DNA of 64,000 bases, taken from assembly GCF_013364235.1 (NCBI RefSeq), contig NZ_CP054919.1, positions 7,137,728-7,201,727 of the forward strand, given 5' to 3'. The stretch's first letter is position 1. Every line of letters begins with the position of its first letter. The notes beneath the pieces are model-generated. The model was not told the DNA's origin, did not search any database, and saw nothing but the letters and a program-made list of their open reading frames with translations. The stretch is from Kitasatospora sp. NA04385. Its GTDB lineage: Bacteria; Actinomycetota; Actinomycetes; Streptomycetales; Streptomycetaceae. This document shows, one piece after another, positions 27,585 through 35,883 of this stretch. Position numbers and translations under genes: made by a program.

Positions 27585-27597
27585 TGTGAAATGTCAC
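27585..27597. promoter_or_regulatory. Shared 13-bp motif, copy 3
   Basis: TGTGAAATGTCAC (reverse form GTGACATTTCACA) is centred between the divergent S9 peptidase (27537) and CefD-like (27618) starts. It contains the perfect inverted repeat GTGA-N4-TCAC, so it is the best copy of the three. Confidence 0.6.
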
Positions 27598-27617
27598 ACA
27601 GCATTTGGAGGGTGGAG

Positions 27618-28838
27618 ATGACGAATCCGGGGAACCCGCGCCCGGCACCGGCAGCCCCGGGCGCCCGCACCGACGGCACCGACCGGCCCGCCCCGCTGCG
27701 CGGCAGCAGCACCCTGTTCGCCCTCGACCCGGGCACCGCCCACCTCAACCACGGCTCGTACGGGGCCGTCCCCGTCCCCGTCCAGCGCCACCAGGCCGGA
27801 CTGCGCGCCGAGATGGAACGCGACCCCGACGGCTTCTTCCTGACGGCCCCCGACCGGATCGACCGGGCCCGCGCCGAGATCGCCGCCGCGCTCGGCGGCG
27901 ACCCCTCCCGGCTCGCGCTGGTCACCAACGTCACCGAGGGCGTCGCCGTCGCCCTGGAGTCGATCCCGCTCGGCGAACGCGAGCAGGTCCTGGTCACCGA
28001 CCACGGCTACGGCGTCGTCACCCGGGCCGCCGAACGGCGGGCCGCCGAAGCCGGCGCCGTGGTGCGCTGCGTGCGGATCTCCCCGCACGCCCCCGACGAG
28101 GAGGCCGTCGCCGAACGCGTCCTGGCCGCCGTCACCCCGCGCACCCGGATCGCCGTCCTCGACCTGGTCACCTCGCCCACCGCCCGGACCGTCGCCACGC
28201 CCGCGCTGCTCGCCGCCCTGCGCGCCCGCGGCGTCACCACCGTGGTCGACGCCGCGCACGCCCCCGGCGCGCTGCCCGTCGACCTCGGCCGCGCGGCCGG
28301 CGGCGCCGACTTCTGGGTCGGCAACCTGCACAAGTGGGCCTTCGCCCCGCGCGCCGCCGCCGTCCTCGCCGTCGACCGGCCCTGGCGGCCGCGGGTGCGC
28401 CCGCTGACGCTCTCCTGGGAGCACGACCGCGGCTTCCCCCGCCGGGTCGAGTGGCGCGGCACCTTCGACTACACGCCCTGGCTGGCCGCCCCGGCCGGAT
28501 TCGCCCTGCTGGAGCGGATCGGCGTCGAGCGACTGCGCTCCCACAACGCGCGGTTGGCCGCGTACGGCCAGCGGCTGCTGGTCGAGCGGGCCGGCCTGCG
28601 GGCCCTGCCGGGCGTGCCGGGCCTGGGCATGCGCACCGTCCGGCTGCCGCCCGGCGTCGCCGAGCGGGAGCACGCCGCGAAGGCCCTGATGGTCGCCGTC
28701 CGCAAGGCCCTCGACACCCGGGTCGCCGTCCGCCCCTGGGCGGGCGGCGGCATCCTCCGGATCAGTGCCCAGCTCTACAACCGCCCCGAGGAGTACCTGC
28801 GGCTGGCCGACGGCCTGGCCGGGCTGATCACCCGCTGA
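27618..28838 (+). CDS. Class V aminotransferase-fold PLP enzyme, isopenicillin-N epimerase-like
   Basis: A 406-residue fold-type I PLP protein. HLNHGSYGAVP near the N-terminus and NVTEGVAVAL are typical of CefD/EgtE-like members. DAAHAPGALPVDL gives the Asp/His pair over the cofactor, and GNLHKWAFAPR carries the PLP lysine. Family reactions include epimerisation, desulfuration and C-S lyase chemistry; substrate not deducible. The ATG at 27618 follows GGAGGGTGGAG. It shares its control region with the S9 peptidase, which hints at amino-acid or peptide catabolism. Confidence 0.85.
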   Translation: MTNPGNPRPAPAAPGARTDGTDRPAPLRGSSTLFALDPGTAHLNHGSYGAVPVPVQRHQAGLRAEMERDPDGFFLTAPDRIDRARAEIAAALGGDPSRLALVTNVTEGVAVALESIPLGEREQVLVTDHGYGVVTRAAERRAAEAGAVVRCVRISPHAPDEEAVAERVLAAVTPRTRIAVLDLVTSPTARTVATPALLAALRARGVTTVVDAAHAPGALPVDLGRAAGGADFWVGNLHKWAFAPRAAAVLAVDRPWRPRVRPLTLSWEHDRGFPRRVEWRGTFDYTPWLAAPAGFALLERIGVERLRSHNARLAAYGQRLLVERAGLRALPGVPGLGMRTVRLPPGVAEREHAAKALMVAVRKALDTRVAVRPWAGGGILRISAQLYNRPEEYLRLADGLAGLITR

Positions 28839-28848
28839 CGCCGCGCCG

Positions 28849-28882
28849 CCGGGGCCCGGCCGCGGGTGCGGCCGGGCCCCGG
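28849..28882. terminator. Bidirectional terminator hairpin
   Basis: Perfect 15-bp arms (28849-28863 and 28868-28882) surround a GGGT tetraloop between the convergent CefD-like gene and the secreted beta-propeller gene. Confidence 0.8.
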
Positions 28883-28889
28883 ACGGAGG

Positions 28890-31391
28890 TCAGCCGATGG
28901 TCCAGCGCTGGAGCGCGGAGCCGGTGTCGGCCTGCTGGGTGACGCCGGCGCCGTTGGCGGTGGAGGCGGTGGTCAGCGAGAGGCCGCTGCTCCTGGAGGT
29001 GATCCGGTAGCCGCCCCCGGCGGCGGGGGCGACCACCCAGCGCTGGTTGGTGCCGCCGGTGCAGGACCACTGGATGACCTGCGCCCCGGCGGAGGCGGAG
29101 CCGCCGCTGACGTCCACGCAGAGGTGGGAGAGGGCGTTGGCGATCTGGTAGCTGCCGTCCGACTGCCGGGTGAAGACCCAGCTCTGGTTGCTGCCGCCGT
29201 TGGTGCCCCAGGTGATGAGCTGGACGCCCTGGTCGAGGGAGTGGTTCGGGTCGTCCAGGGCCTTGCCGCCGGTGACCAGGGTGTGGGTGCCGCTGAGCAC
29301 CGGGGCGACGGCCCAGGCGAAGGAGACGGTGCCGGTGGCGGTGCCGGAGGAGGCGGTGACCGTGACGGTCGAGTACCCGGCGGCCGACGGGGTGCCGGAG
29401 ACCAGGCCGGCGGAGTTGACCGTCAGCCCGGCGGGCAGGCCGGCGGCGGTGAAGGTGAGGGGCTTGCCGGCGCTGTCGTGGGCGGTGAGCTGGAGCGAGA
29501 CGGCCGTGCCGACGGTGCCCGACTGGTCGCCGGGGGAGGAGACCGAGACGCTCTCGGGCGCCGAGCCGGTCCGGGTGAGGGTGAGGGTCTGCTCGGCCGC
29601 GGTGCGGGTGCCGCCGACGGGGTTGCCGGTGGCGTTGGTCCAGCTGCGGGCGGGGGTGGTCTCGGCGGGGCGGCCGGCGTCCGCGGAGAGGCCGATCACC
29701 AGGCCGCTGTAGCGGTTGACCAGGCGGACGGTGCCGGTGGGGGTGTTGTCGGCGGCGGTGCCGGGGACGACCCACCACTGCTGTCCGACGGTGGGGCCGC
29801 CGGAGCCGGCGGCGGTGACGGTGGGCCGGGCGCCCCAGGCGCGGCCCGCGGTGGCGGTGGAGTCCACCCCGAGCAGCCCGCCGGTGGCGGCGTTGGCGAT
29901 CCGGTAGGAGCCGTCGCCGTTGCCGGTGAAGGTCCAGGACTCCAGGGCGGAGCCGGTGGCGGCGCCCGTGGAGGTGGTGGCGGAGCCGCCGGAGACCTGG
30001 GCGAGCACCCGGCCGGCCCCGCTGCCGATCCGGTACGAGCCGGTCTCGTCGACCGGCCCGGGGGCGGTGGCCGAGGCGTCCAGGGTGATGTCGACGTACT
30101 CGCCGCCGTTGGTGCCGCCGCCGGGCCGCGGCGAGCAGCTGATCGAGCAGTAGGAGCGGAAGGTCCGGCCGACGATCGAGGTGCCCGTCCGGCTCGCGCC
30201 GTCGAGGAACCAGCGGTACCAGGAGGAGGTGCGGTAGCTGCCGGTGTCGCCGATCGGGAACCACTTCTGGGTGGAGAGGTCGGCGGTGGCGTAGAGCGGC
30301 TGGGACACCGATCCGCCCTGGGCGTCGGGCTCGGGCTCGCCGATGTACAGCTTCAGGTGGGCGTCGTAGGTGATGTTCATGACGAACAGCGGCGAGGTCG
30401 GGGGCATCTTGCCGGCCGCGATCTGCTGGTCGGCGGTGCCGGTGTTCGCCGGGTCGTACTCGGCGGAGGCGGGGGTGTACCCGGTGGTGCTGCCGGAGCC
30501 GACCGGGACGATGTTGCTCTCCCGGCCGCCCGTGCCGGGCTGGGTCCAGGCGCCGTCGTACCACTTGCGCCAGGAGCCGGGCGCCATCTTGGCGGAGATC
30601 GGGGCGCGGGCCACGTGCTCGTAGAACGCCTTCCAGCCGCCGTTCTTGTCGAGGATCCGCGAGCCGTAGAAGACGTAGAAGTACCCGGAGGCGGTGTCGA
30701 CGTACAGCCGCTGGTCGCCGTCGCCGTAGGAGTACGTCTGGTTCGGGAACGCGGCGGTGTCGCCCCGGGCGGTGCTGTAGGGGGAGGTGATCGCGTGGTC
30801 CGCGATGGTCCACGTCCGGCCCTGGTCCTTGGAGACGGCGTAGTCGATCGCGTCGAAGTGCAGCCCGTCGCCGAAGGGTTGGGGCGTGAACTCGTTGTGC
30901 ACCAGCCCGTACCAGTCGCCGGTGTCCGGGTCGACCCAGACCCCCGAGAGGTCGCAGTAGTTCTTCTGCGCGTAGCCGGAGCCGCTCGGCGCGGCGGTGG
31001 CCGTGCGGCCGGTGGGGCTGTTGTTGCAGCGCCAGGTGGTGTCGTTGTTCCGGTCGTTGCCGTTGGCGGGGTTCACGGCGTCGCTGATCGCGCCGGAGCG
31101 GGTCGCGGTGTCGAAGTCGGGGCCGGTGAAGAAGTCCCAGTACCTGGGGTCGTTCGCGCCGTAGAGGGCGGCGGACTGCTGGAAGTAGAAGGTGCCGTCC
31201 TTGTCGAGGTACGGGCTCGCCGGGGTGTCGGTCGGGTGCGCGTACGGCACGGGCGATCCGACGCCGACGGTGTACGCGGCGGCGGGCGGGGGAGCCGGGG
31301 CCGCGGCGGCGGGGGCCGCCGGGGCGGCCCCGGTCAGGGGCAGGACGGCGGCGGTGAACAGGGCTGCCAGGACTCTGCGCGGGGAGGGCAC
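28890..31391 (-). CDS. Secreted beta-propeller glycosidase-like protein with Ig-like and ricin-B lectin domains
   Basis: An 833-residue secreted protein. The signal peptide (VPSPRRVLAALFTAAVLPLTG) is followed by a ~400-residue domain rich in GDWYGLVHNEF, KDQGRTWT and YSYGDGDQRLYVDT motifs, suggesting a sialidase- or GH43-like propeller. Then come a first ricin-like repeat, a putative-Ig segment (GDQSGTVGTAVSLQLTA) and a C-terminal ricin-B lectin (CBM13) with NQSWVF, NQRWVV and LQRWTI, which binds sugars. The GTG at 31391 follows AAGGAG. The exact GH family cannot be fixed by eye. A ROK regulator gene is upstream on the same strand. Confidence 0.82.
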   Translation of the reverse strand: MPSPRRVLAALFTAAVLPLTGAAPAAPAAAAPAPPPAAAYTVGVGSPVPYAHPTDTPASPYLDKDGTFYFQQSAALYGANDPRYWDFFTGPDFDTATRSGAISDAVNPANGNDRNNDTTWRCNNSPTGRTATAAPSGSGYAQKNYCDLSGVWVDPDTGDWYGLVHNEFTPQPFGDGLHFDAIDYAVSKDQGRTWTIADHAITSPYSTARGDTAAFPNQTYSYGDGDQRLYVDTASGYFYVFYGSRILDKNGGWKAFYEHVARAPISAKMAPGSWRKWYDGAWTQPGTGGRESNIVPVGSGSTTGYTPASAEYDPANTGTADQQIAAGKMPPTSPLFVMNITYDAHLKLYIGEPEPDAQGGSVSQPLYATADLSTQKWFPIGDTGSYRTSSWYRWFLDGASRTGTSIVGRTFRSYCSISCSPRPGGGTNGGEYVDITLDASATAPGPVDETGSYRIGSGAGRVLAQVSGGSATTSTGAATGSALESWTFTGNGDGSYRIANAATGGLLGVDSTATAGRAWGARPTVTAAGSGGPTVGQQWWVVPGTAADNTPTGTVRLVNRYSGLVIGLSADAGRPAETTPARSWTNATGNPVGGTRTAAEQTLTLTRTGSAPESVSVSSPGDQSGTVGTAVSLQLTAHDSAGKPLTFTAAGLPAGLTVNSAGLVSGTPSAAGYSTVTVTASSGTATGTVSFAWAVAPVLSGTHTLVTGGKALDDPNHSLDQGVQLITWGTNGGSNQSWVFTRQSDGSYQIANALSHLCVDVSGGSASAGAQVIQWSCTGGTNQRWVVAPAAGGGYRITSRSSGLSLTTASTANGAGVTQQADTGSALQRWTIG

Positions 31392-31637
31392 GGGTGCTCC
31401 TTGGGTGAGGGCGCTTCGTGGTGGGGGCGCTGCGCGTGGTGGGGCGGGCCGGTCGGCGGCCCGGGGGCCGCGGTGCCCGCCGCCCCGGGGGAGCGGGGGC
31501 GGTGGACCGGGCGTGCCGGGCGTGCCGGACGTGCCGGTGCGGCCGTCTGCGGCCGGGGCCCGGTGGGAGCGGGCCGGGGCCGGACGGGCCGGGCCGGGTC
31601 GGGCGAGAGTGCCCGCGGCCGACCGGTGCGGTTTCGT

Positions 31638-31687
31638 TGTGCGTGAAGCTGCGCTTTTGGGTGCTGCTTCGAGCAACTTCACGCACA
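31638..31687. promoter_or_regulatory. 11-bp inverted repeat in gap upstream of the propeller gene
   Basis: TGTGCGTGAAG at 31638-31648 is the exact reverse complement of 31677-31687, with a 28-nt spacer that itself holds a near-palindrome (TGCTTCGAGCA). It lies about 250 bp upstream of the GTG at 31391, in an otherwise GC-only stretch. It is a candidate operator or a hairpin in the leader. The rest of 31392-31908 holds no gene that I can support. Confidence 0.5.
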
Positions 31688-31815
31688 CCGTGGCAGCGCC
31701 CGGGGGCGAAGTCAAGAGCAGCCGGTGGTCAAGTCGCGGCGCGGGAGGGCGGGTTGGCCGTGCCGCGGAGCCCCGGGGCGCACGGGGGCCCGGGGCTCCT
31801 CCGGCCGGGGGCCGG

Positions 31816-31921
31816 GATCGGCCGGTGCGGGATCAGTCGGGGTGGAGTCGGCCGGTGCGGGGTCGGCCGGTGCGGGGTCGCCCGGGGCCGGGATCGGCCG
31901 GTGCGGGATCAGTCGGTGCGG
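31816..31921. repeat. Tandem repeat, seven ~15-bp units
   Basis: Seven units near the consensus GGTCGGCCGGTGCGG (variants GATCAGTCGGTGCGG) run up to and across the ROK stop codon at 31909-31911, so the last codons of that gene are part of the array. One unit is 16 bp. Confidence 0.85.
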
Positions 31922-33222
31922 GCGCCGACCCCGGCCGGCTCCGGCCGGACCGGGATGTCGGAGGGGTCCTGGAAGATCCCTTCGAGGGCCAGTAGCGCGC
32001 CGCCCCGGGCGGCGTTGGAGAGCCCGAGCTCGGAGGCGCGGACGACGACCTGCGGGGAGCCGGGCGCGATCCGCCGGCGGTCGAGGAACTCCTGGGCAGG
32101 ACCGACCAGGTACCGGCCGAAGACCGCGAAGTAGCCGCCCAGGACGATCCGGGGCGGGTTCAGCACGTCCGCCAGGACGCTCAGCCCGAGCGCCAGGTCG
32201 TCGGCGACGGCGGCGAGCGCGGCCAGGGTGCGCGCGTCCCCGGCGTCGGCCCGGTCGAGCAGGTCGCCGAGCCGTTCGGCCAGGTCGACCGAGCGGTCGT
32301 GCACCCGGTCGCCGGGGTCGGCCGCGGCGTCCAGCAGCGCCTGCAGTCCGACCGCCACCTCCCAGCAGCCGGTGCGCCCGCAGCTGCACGGCCGGTCGAG
32401 CCGGTCGAGCTTCATGTGGCCGATCTCCGAGCCGCGGAGCAGTTTGCCGCCGGTGATGCCGGCCCCGCCGGCGCCGATCCCGCCGGTGACGTACACGAGT
32501 TCGCGCGTGTCGGCGCCGGTGTCGGGGGCGGACAGGTACTCGGCGAGGGCGCCGGACTCGGCGTCGTTCTCCAGCAGGACGGGCGGCGCGTGCCGCCCCA
32601 GCCGGGCGCGCAACTCCTGGACGGCCCGTACGTCGCGCCAGCCGAAGTTGGTGGCGACGCCGACCGTCCCGGTGGCGCTGTCGATCGAGCCCTGGGTGAC
32701 GAGGGTGATCCCGATCGGGTGCATGCCGCGCCCGGCGACCGCGCTGAGGCAGTCCGCGACGAGGTCGGCGACCTCGCGCAGGGCGGCCTGCGGGGTGAGG
32801 GCGGGGACGTCGAGGGCGAGGCGCTCCTGGTGGACGACGGTGCCGCGCAGGTCGAGGGCGAGGACGGTGACGTGGTCGGGGCCCACCTCGGCGCCGATGC
32901 CGCAGATCCAGCGCCCGTCGAGCTCGACCATCCGGTGCGGCCGGCCGACCGCGCCCGCGCGGTCGAGCTCGCCCTCGCGGACCAGGCCGCGCTGGATCAG
33001 GTCGGCGACCAGGACGGAGACGGTGGCCCGGGGCAGGCCGCTCGCGGTGGCGAGGTGGGTGCGCGACTGCGCGCCGTTCTCGCGCAGCTGACGCAGCATC
33101 ACGCCCAGGTTGGTGCGGCGCAGCGATGCCTTGTCGGCGACCTCGGGGTGGCCCGCCAGGACGGCGCCCGCGGAGCCGCCCGTGCCGGTGGTGCCGGTGG
33201 TGCCGCGCTGCGTCTGTCGCAC
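31909..33222 (-). CDS. ROK-family transcriptional repressor
   Basis: A 437-residue regulator. The N-terminal winged helix (LRRTNLGVMLRQLRENGAQSRTHLATASGLPRATVSVLVADLI) precedes a sugar-kinase-like ROK domain. This has the zinc motif CSCGRTGCWE, VTGGIGAGGAGITGGKLLRG and the GVATNFGWRDV segment. The GTG at 33222 follows GAGGAG. It is divergent from the sugar ABC importer, and two matching operator-like sites lie between them. It likely represses the importer until a sugar or sugar phosphate binds (family knowledge plus context). Confidence 0.93.
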   Translation of the reverse strand: MRQTQRGTTGTTGTGGSAGAVLAGHPEVADKASLRRTNLGVMLRQLRENGAQSRTHLATASGLPRATVSVLVADLIQRGLVREGELDRAGAVGRPHRMVELDGRWICGIGAEVGPDHVTVLALDLRGTVVHQERLALDVPALTPQAALREVADLVADCLSAVAGRGMHPIGITLVTQGSIDSATGTVGVATNFGWRDVRAVQELRARLGRHAPPVLLENDAESGALAEYLSAPDTGADTRELVYVTGGIGAGGAGITGGKLLRGSEIGHMKLDRLDRPCSCGRTGCWEVAVGLQALLDAAADPGDRVHDRSVDLAERLGDLLDRADAGDARTLAALAAVADDLALGLSVLADVLNPPRIVLGGYFAVFGRYLVGPAQEFLDRRRIAPGSPQVVVRASELGLSNAARGGALLALEGIFQDPSDIPVRPEPAGVGARTD

Positions 33223-33273
33223 GTGCTCTCCTCGTTCCGGTGCCTGCCGTGCAGGCGGTGGTGACCTGGCCAT

Positions 33274-33300
33274 ATTAGTTCATGCAGCACACGAAATAAC
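33274..33300. promoter_or_regulatory. Candidate ROK operator, site 1
   Basis: ATTAGTTC, 11 nt, GAAATAAC: an imperfect inverted repeat (6 of 8 positions) 51 bp upstream of the ROK gene start. It is an AT-rich island in GC-rich DNA. The same architecture recurs at 33482-33508. Confidence 0.7.
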
Positions 33301-33481
33301 CGTGGAAGCCGGTGGCCGCCGGGTGCCGACCGGCGGCCCGGGTGCCGTCCGGGACGCGGGCGGACCGCCGTGCGCTGCGCCAATGCGCCTGCACGGCAGT
33401 CGGGTTGACCGTACCGGTCGGCGGTGCGGCGGTTCATCGCGGTTGCGCAACGGCCCGCCGTGCCCCTTGACAGCCTCGATC

Positions 33482-33508
33482 CTTAATTAACACACTAGCC
33501 GAAATAAC
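33482..33508. promoter_or_regulatory. Candidate ROK operator, site 2
   Basis: CTTAATTA, 11 nt, GAAATAAC: the right arm is identical to site 1 and the left arm shares TTA-N-TT, with identical spacing. It lies 78 bp upstream of the sugar-binding protein start. Two similar sites flanking a divergent pair suggest co-ordinate repression. The DNA between 33301 and 33481 shows no gene. Confidence 0.72.
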
Positions 33509-33586
33509 CCGCCCAGGCGTTCCGCGGCCCCACCTCCCGCGTCCGGGGCCGAGCCCACCCGCAGCAGGCAGCAGAAGAGGACCCCC

Positions 33587-34894
33587 ATGAAGAACCGCGC
33601 GCTCAGAACCGTCACCCTCGCCGTGGCGATCGCCTCGCTGGCCGGCACCGCCGCCTGCGGCTCCGGCGGCTCCGGCGGGTCGGGGGACCAGGCCGCCGGA
33701 CCGGTCAGGATCGAGTTCTGGGGCTGGGCCCCCGGCTACGAGAAGTCCGTCGAGCTCTTCAACTCCACCCACCCGGGCGTCCAGGTCGTCTACAGCAAGA
33801 TCTCGCCCGGCTCCAAGGGCGGCTACACCAAGCTGCTCAGTGCCGTGAAGGCCGGCAACGCCCCCTGCGTCGGGTCGGTCGGCTTCGAGACGCTGCCCAC
33901 CTTCGCCGCCGCCGGCGCGCTCCAGGACGCGACGGCCGACGCCGCGCCCTACGCGAAGGAGTACGCCGCCTCGGCGTTCGCCCAGTCCGGGGTCGCGGGC
34001 CACACCTACGCCCTGCCCGTGGACATCGCCCCGATGGGCCTGATCTACCGCAAGGACCTCTTCGCCAAGTACGGGATCACCGAGGCGCCGAAGACCTGGG
34101 CCGAGTACGCCGCCGACGCCGCCGCCATCCACGCCGCCGACCCGAACGCCTACATCGGCTACTTCGGCAACGACGCCTACAACTTCGCCGGCCTCGCCCA
34201 GCAGGCCGGGGCGAAGTGGTTCGGCACCAGCGGCGACAAGTGGACCGTCAGCCTGGACGACCCGGCCACGAAGAAGGTCGCCGCCTTCTGGCAGGACCTG
34301 ATCGACCGGAAGCTGGTCAAGGTCGTGCCGAGCTTCGACACCGCCCTCTACCAGGGCATGGGCGAGGGCACCATCCTCTCCGACGTCAACGCCGTCTGGG
34401 ACACCCCGATCCTCGCCGACAACGTCAAGCAGACCTCCGGCAACTGGGCCGTCGCCCCGATGCCGGTCTGGGACGCCGCGAAGCCCGCCTCCGGCAACGC
34501 CGGCGGCACCCCCAACGCCGTGCTGAAGGGCTGCAAGCACACCAAGGAGGCCGTCGAGTTCGCCCACTGGTTCGGCACCGACCCGGCCAGCGTCAGCAAC
34601 CTGATCAAGGAGACCGGCATCTACCCCGCCGCCCTCGCCGGCCTGGACAACCCGGCCCTCGCCGAACCCGACGCGTTCTACGGCGGCCAGCAGATCTACG
34701 ACGTGTTCAAGGCGAGCGCCGCCCAGGTCGACCCCGGCTTCCAGTGGGGCCCGGTGATGACGAAGACCTCCGGCGCGCTCGGCGACGGCCTCGGCCGGGC
34801 GGGCGCCGGCACCGGCACCCTCGACGCCGCGCTGGCCGACGTGCAGGCCCAGACCCTGGCCGAGATGAAGACCCAGGGCATGGAAATCGGCTGA
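33587..34894 (+). CDS. Sugar ABC transporter, substrate-binding lipoprotein
   Basis: A 435-residue family 1 binding protein. The signal ends in a lipobox (LAGTAACGSGG). The mature N-terminus VRIEFWGWAPGYEKSVELFNSTHPGVQVVY and the ALPVDIAPMGLIYRKDLFAKYGI region are typical of MalE-like proteins for mono- or oligosaccharides. It is the first gene of the importer operon; the two permeases follow with 2-bp and overlapping junctions. No ATPase gene is present, so it probably uses a shared MsiK-type ATPase encoded elsewhere, as Streptomyces sugar importers do. Confidence 0.93.
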   Translation: MKNRALRTVTLAVAIASLAGTAACGSGGSGGSGDQAAGPVRIEFWGWAPGYEKSVELFNSTHPGVQVVYSKISPGSKGGYTKLLSAVKAGNAPCVGSVGFETLPTFAAAGALQDATADAAPYAKEYAASAFAQSGVAGHTYALPVDIAPMGLIYRKDLFAKYGITEAPKTWAEYAADAAAIHAADPNAYIGYFGNDAYNFAGLAQQAGAKWFGTSGDKWTVSLDDPATKKVAAFWQDLIDRKLVKVVPSFDTALYQGMGEGTILSDVNAVWDTPILADNVKQTSGNWAVAPMPVWDAAKPASGNAGGTPNAVLKGCKHTKEAVEFAHWFGTDPASVSNLIKETGIYPAALAGLDNPALAEPDAFYGGQQIYDVFKASAAQVDPGFQWGPVMTKTSGALGDGLGRAGAGTGTLDAALADVQAQTLAEMKTQGMEIG

Positions 34895-34896
34895 CC

Positions 34897-35883
34897 ATGC
34901 ACCCGTCCCCCACCACCCCCGCCCCGGTGCGCCCGGGGGAGCGCACCGGGTCCACCCCGCCGCCGGACGCCCCGCGCCCGGACGCCCCGCGGCGGCGCGC
35001 CGTCGACTGGCGGCGCTGGACGCCGCTGGGCTTCCTGCTCCCGTTCGGCTCGCTGTTCCTCCTGACCTTCGTCGCGCCGATCTGCTACGCCGTCCACCAG
35101 AGCCTGTTCAAGCTGCACCGCTCCGGCCTCGGGCTCACGCCCCCGTCCACGGTCTTCGCCGGCTTCGCCAACTACACCGAGGCGCTGGCGGACCGCGCCT
35201 TCACCTCGGCCGTCGTCCGGGTGCTGCTGATCGGCGCCGTGCAGGTGCCGCTGATGCTGGGCCTGGCGCTGCTGCTGGCGCTGCTGCTCGACGGCCGCCG
35301 CACGCCCGGCAAGCGCTTCTTCCGGCTGGCCTTCTTCCTGCCGTACGCGATCCCCGGGGTGATCGGCGGCCTGATGTGGTCCTTCCTCTACCAGCCGGAC
35401 GTCAGCCCGATCGCCCGGGCGCTCTCCGGCCTCGGCCTGCACGTCGACTTCACCTCCGAGGGCCTGCTGCCCTGGTCGGTGGGCAACATGCTGACCTGGG
35501 GCTGGACCGGCTACAACATGATCGTCATCCACTCGGCGCTGAAGGCGATCCCCGGCGAGTACGCCGAGGCCGCCGAGCTCGACGGCTGCACGGGCTGGCG
35601 GCTCGCCTGGCACATCAAGATCCCGATGGTGCGGCCCGCCCTGGTGATGAGCACGGTGTTCTCCATCATCGGCATGGCGCAGCTCTACAACGAGCCCGTC
35701 ATCATGCGGGCCGTCGCCCCCAACCTGGCCGGCGACTGGACCCCGATCATGGCCGCGCAGAACGAGGTGGCGGCCAACAACTACCAGGCCGCGGCCGCCC
35801 GTTCGGTGATCCTCGCACTGGTGATCTTCGTCCTCTCGTTCGGTTTCATGCGGTTCGTCAACAAGCGCGGAGCGGCCCTGTGA
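34897..35883 (+). CDS. Sugar ABC transporter permease, MalF/UgpA type
   Basis: A 328-residue permease with a ~38-residue Pro-rich cytoplasmic N-terminus and six helices. The EAA loop reads EYAEAAELDGCTGWRLAWHIKIPMVRP. The ATG starts two bases after the binding-protein stop. Its own stop overlaps the next permease start (GTGA). Confidence 0.93.
   Translation: MHPSPTTPAPVRPGERTGSTPPPDAPRPDAPRRRAVDWRRWTPLGFLLPFGSLFLLTFVAPICYAVHQSLFKLHRSGLGLTPPSTVFAGFANYTEALADRAFTSAVVRVLLIGAVQVPLMLGLALLLALLLDGRRTPGKRFFRLAFFLPYAIPGVIGGLMWSFLYQPDVSPIARALSGLGLHVDFTSEGLLPWSVGNMLTWGWTGYNMIVIHSALKAIPGEYAEAAELDGCTGWRLAWHIKIPMVRPALVMSTVFSIIGMAQLYNEPVIMRAVAPNLAGDWTPIMAAQNEVAANNYQAAAARSVILALVIFVLSFGFMRFVNKRGAAL

Noticed and set aside
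28866..31646. Rightward open frame of about 930 codons opposite the secreted propeller protein
   Set aside because: Gly/Val-rich low-complexity translation; the other strand encodes a signal peptide and ricin QxW repeats with a proper ribosome site.
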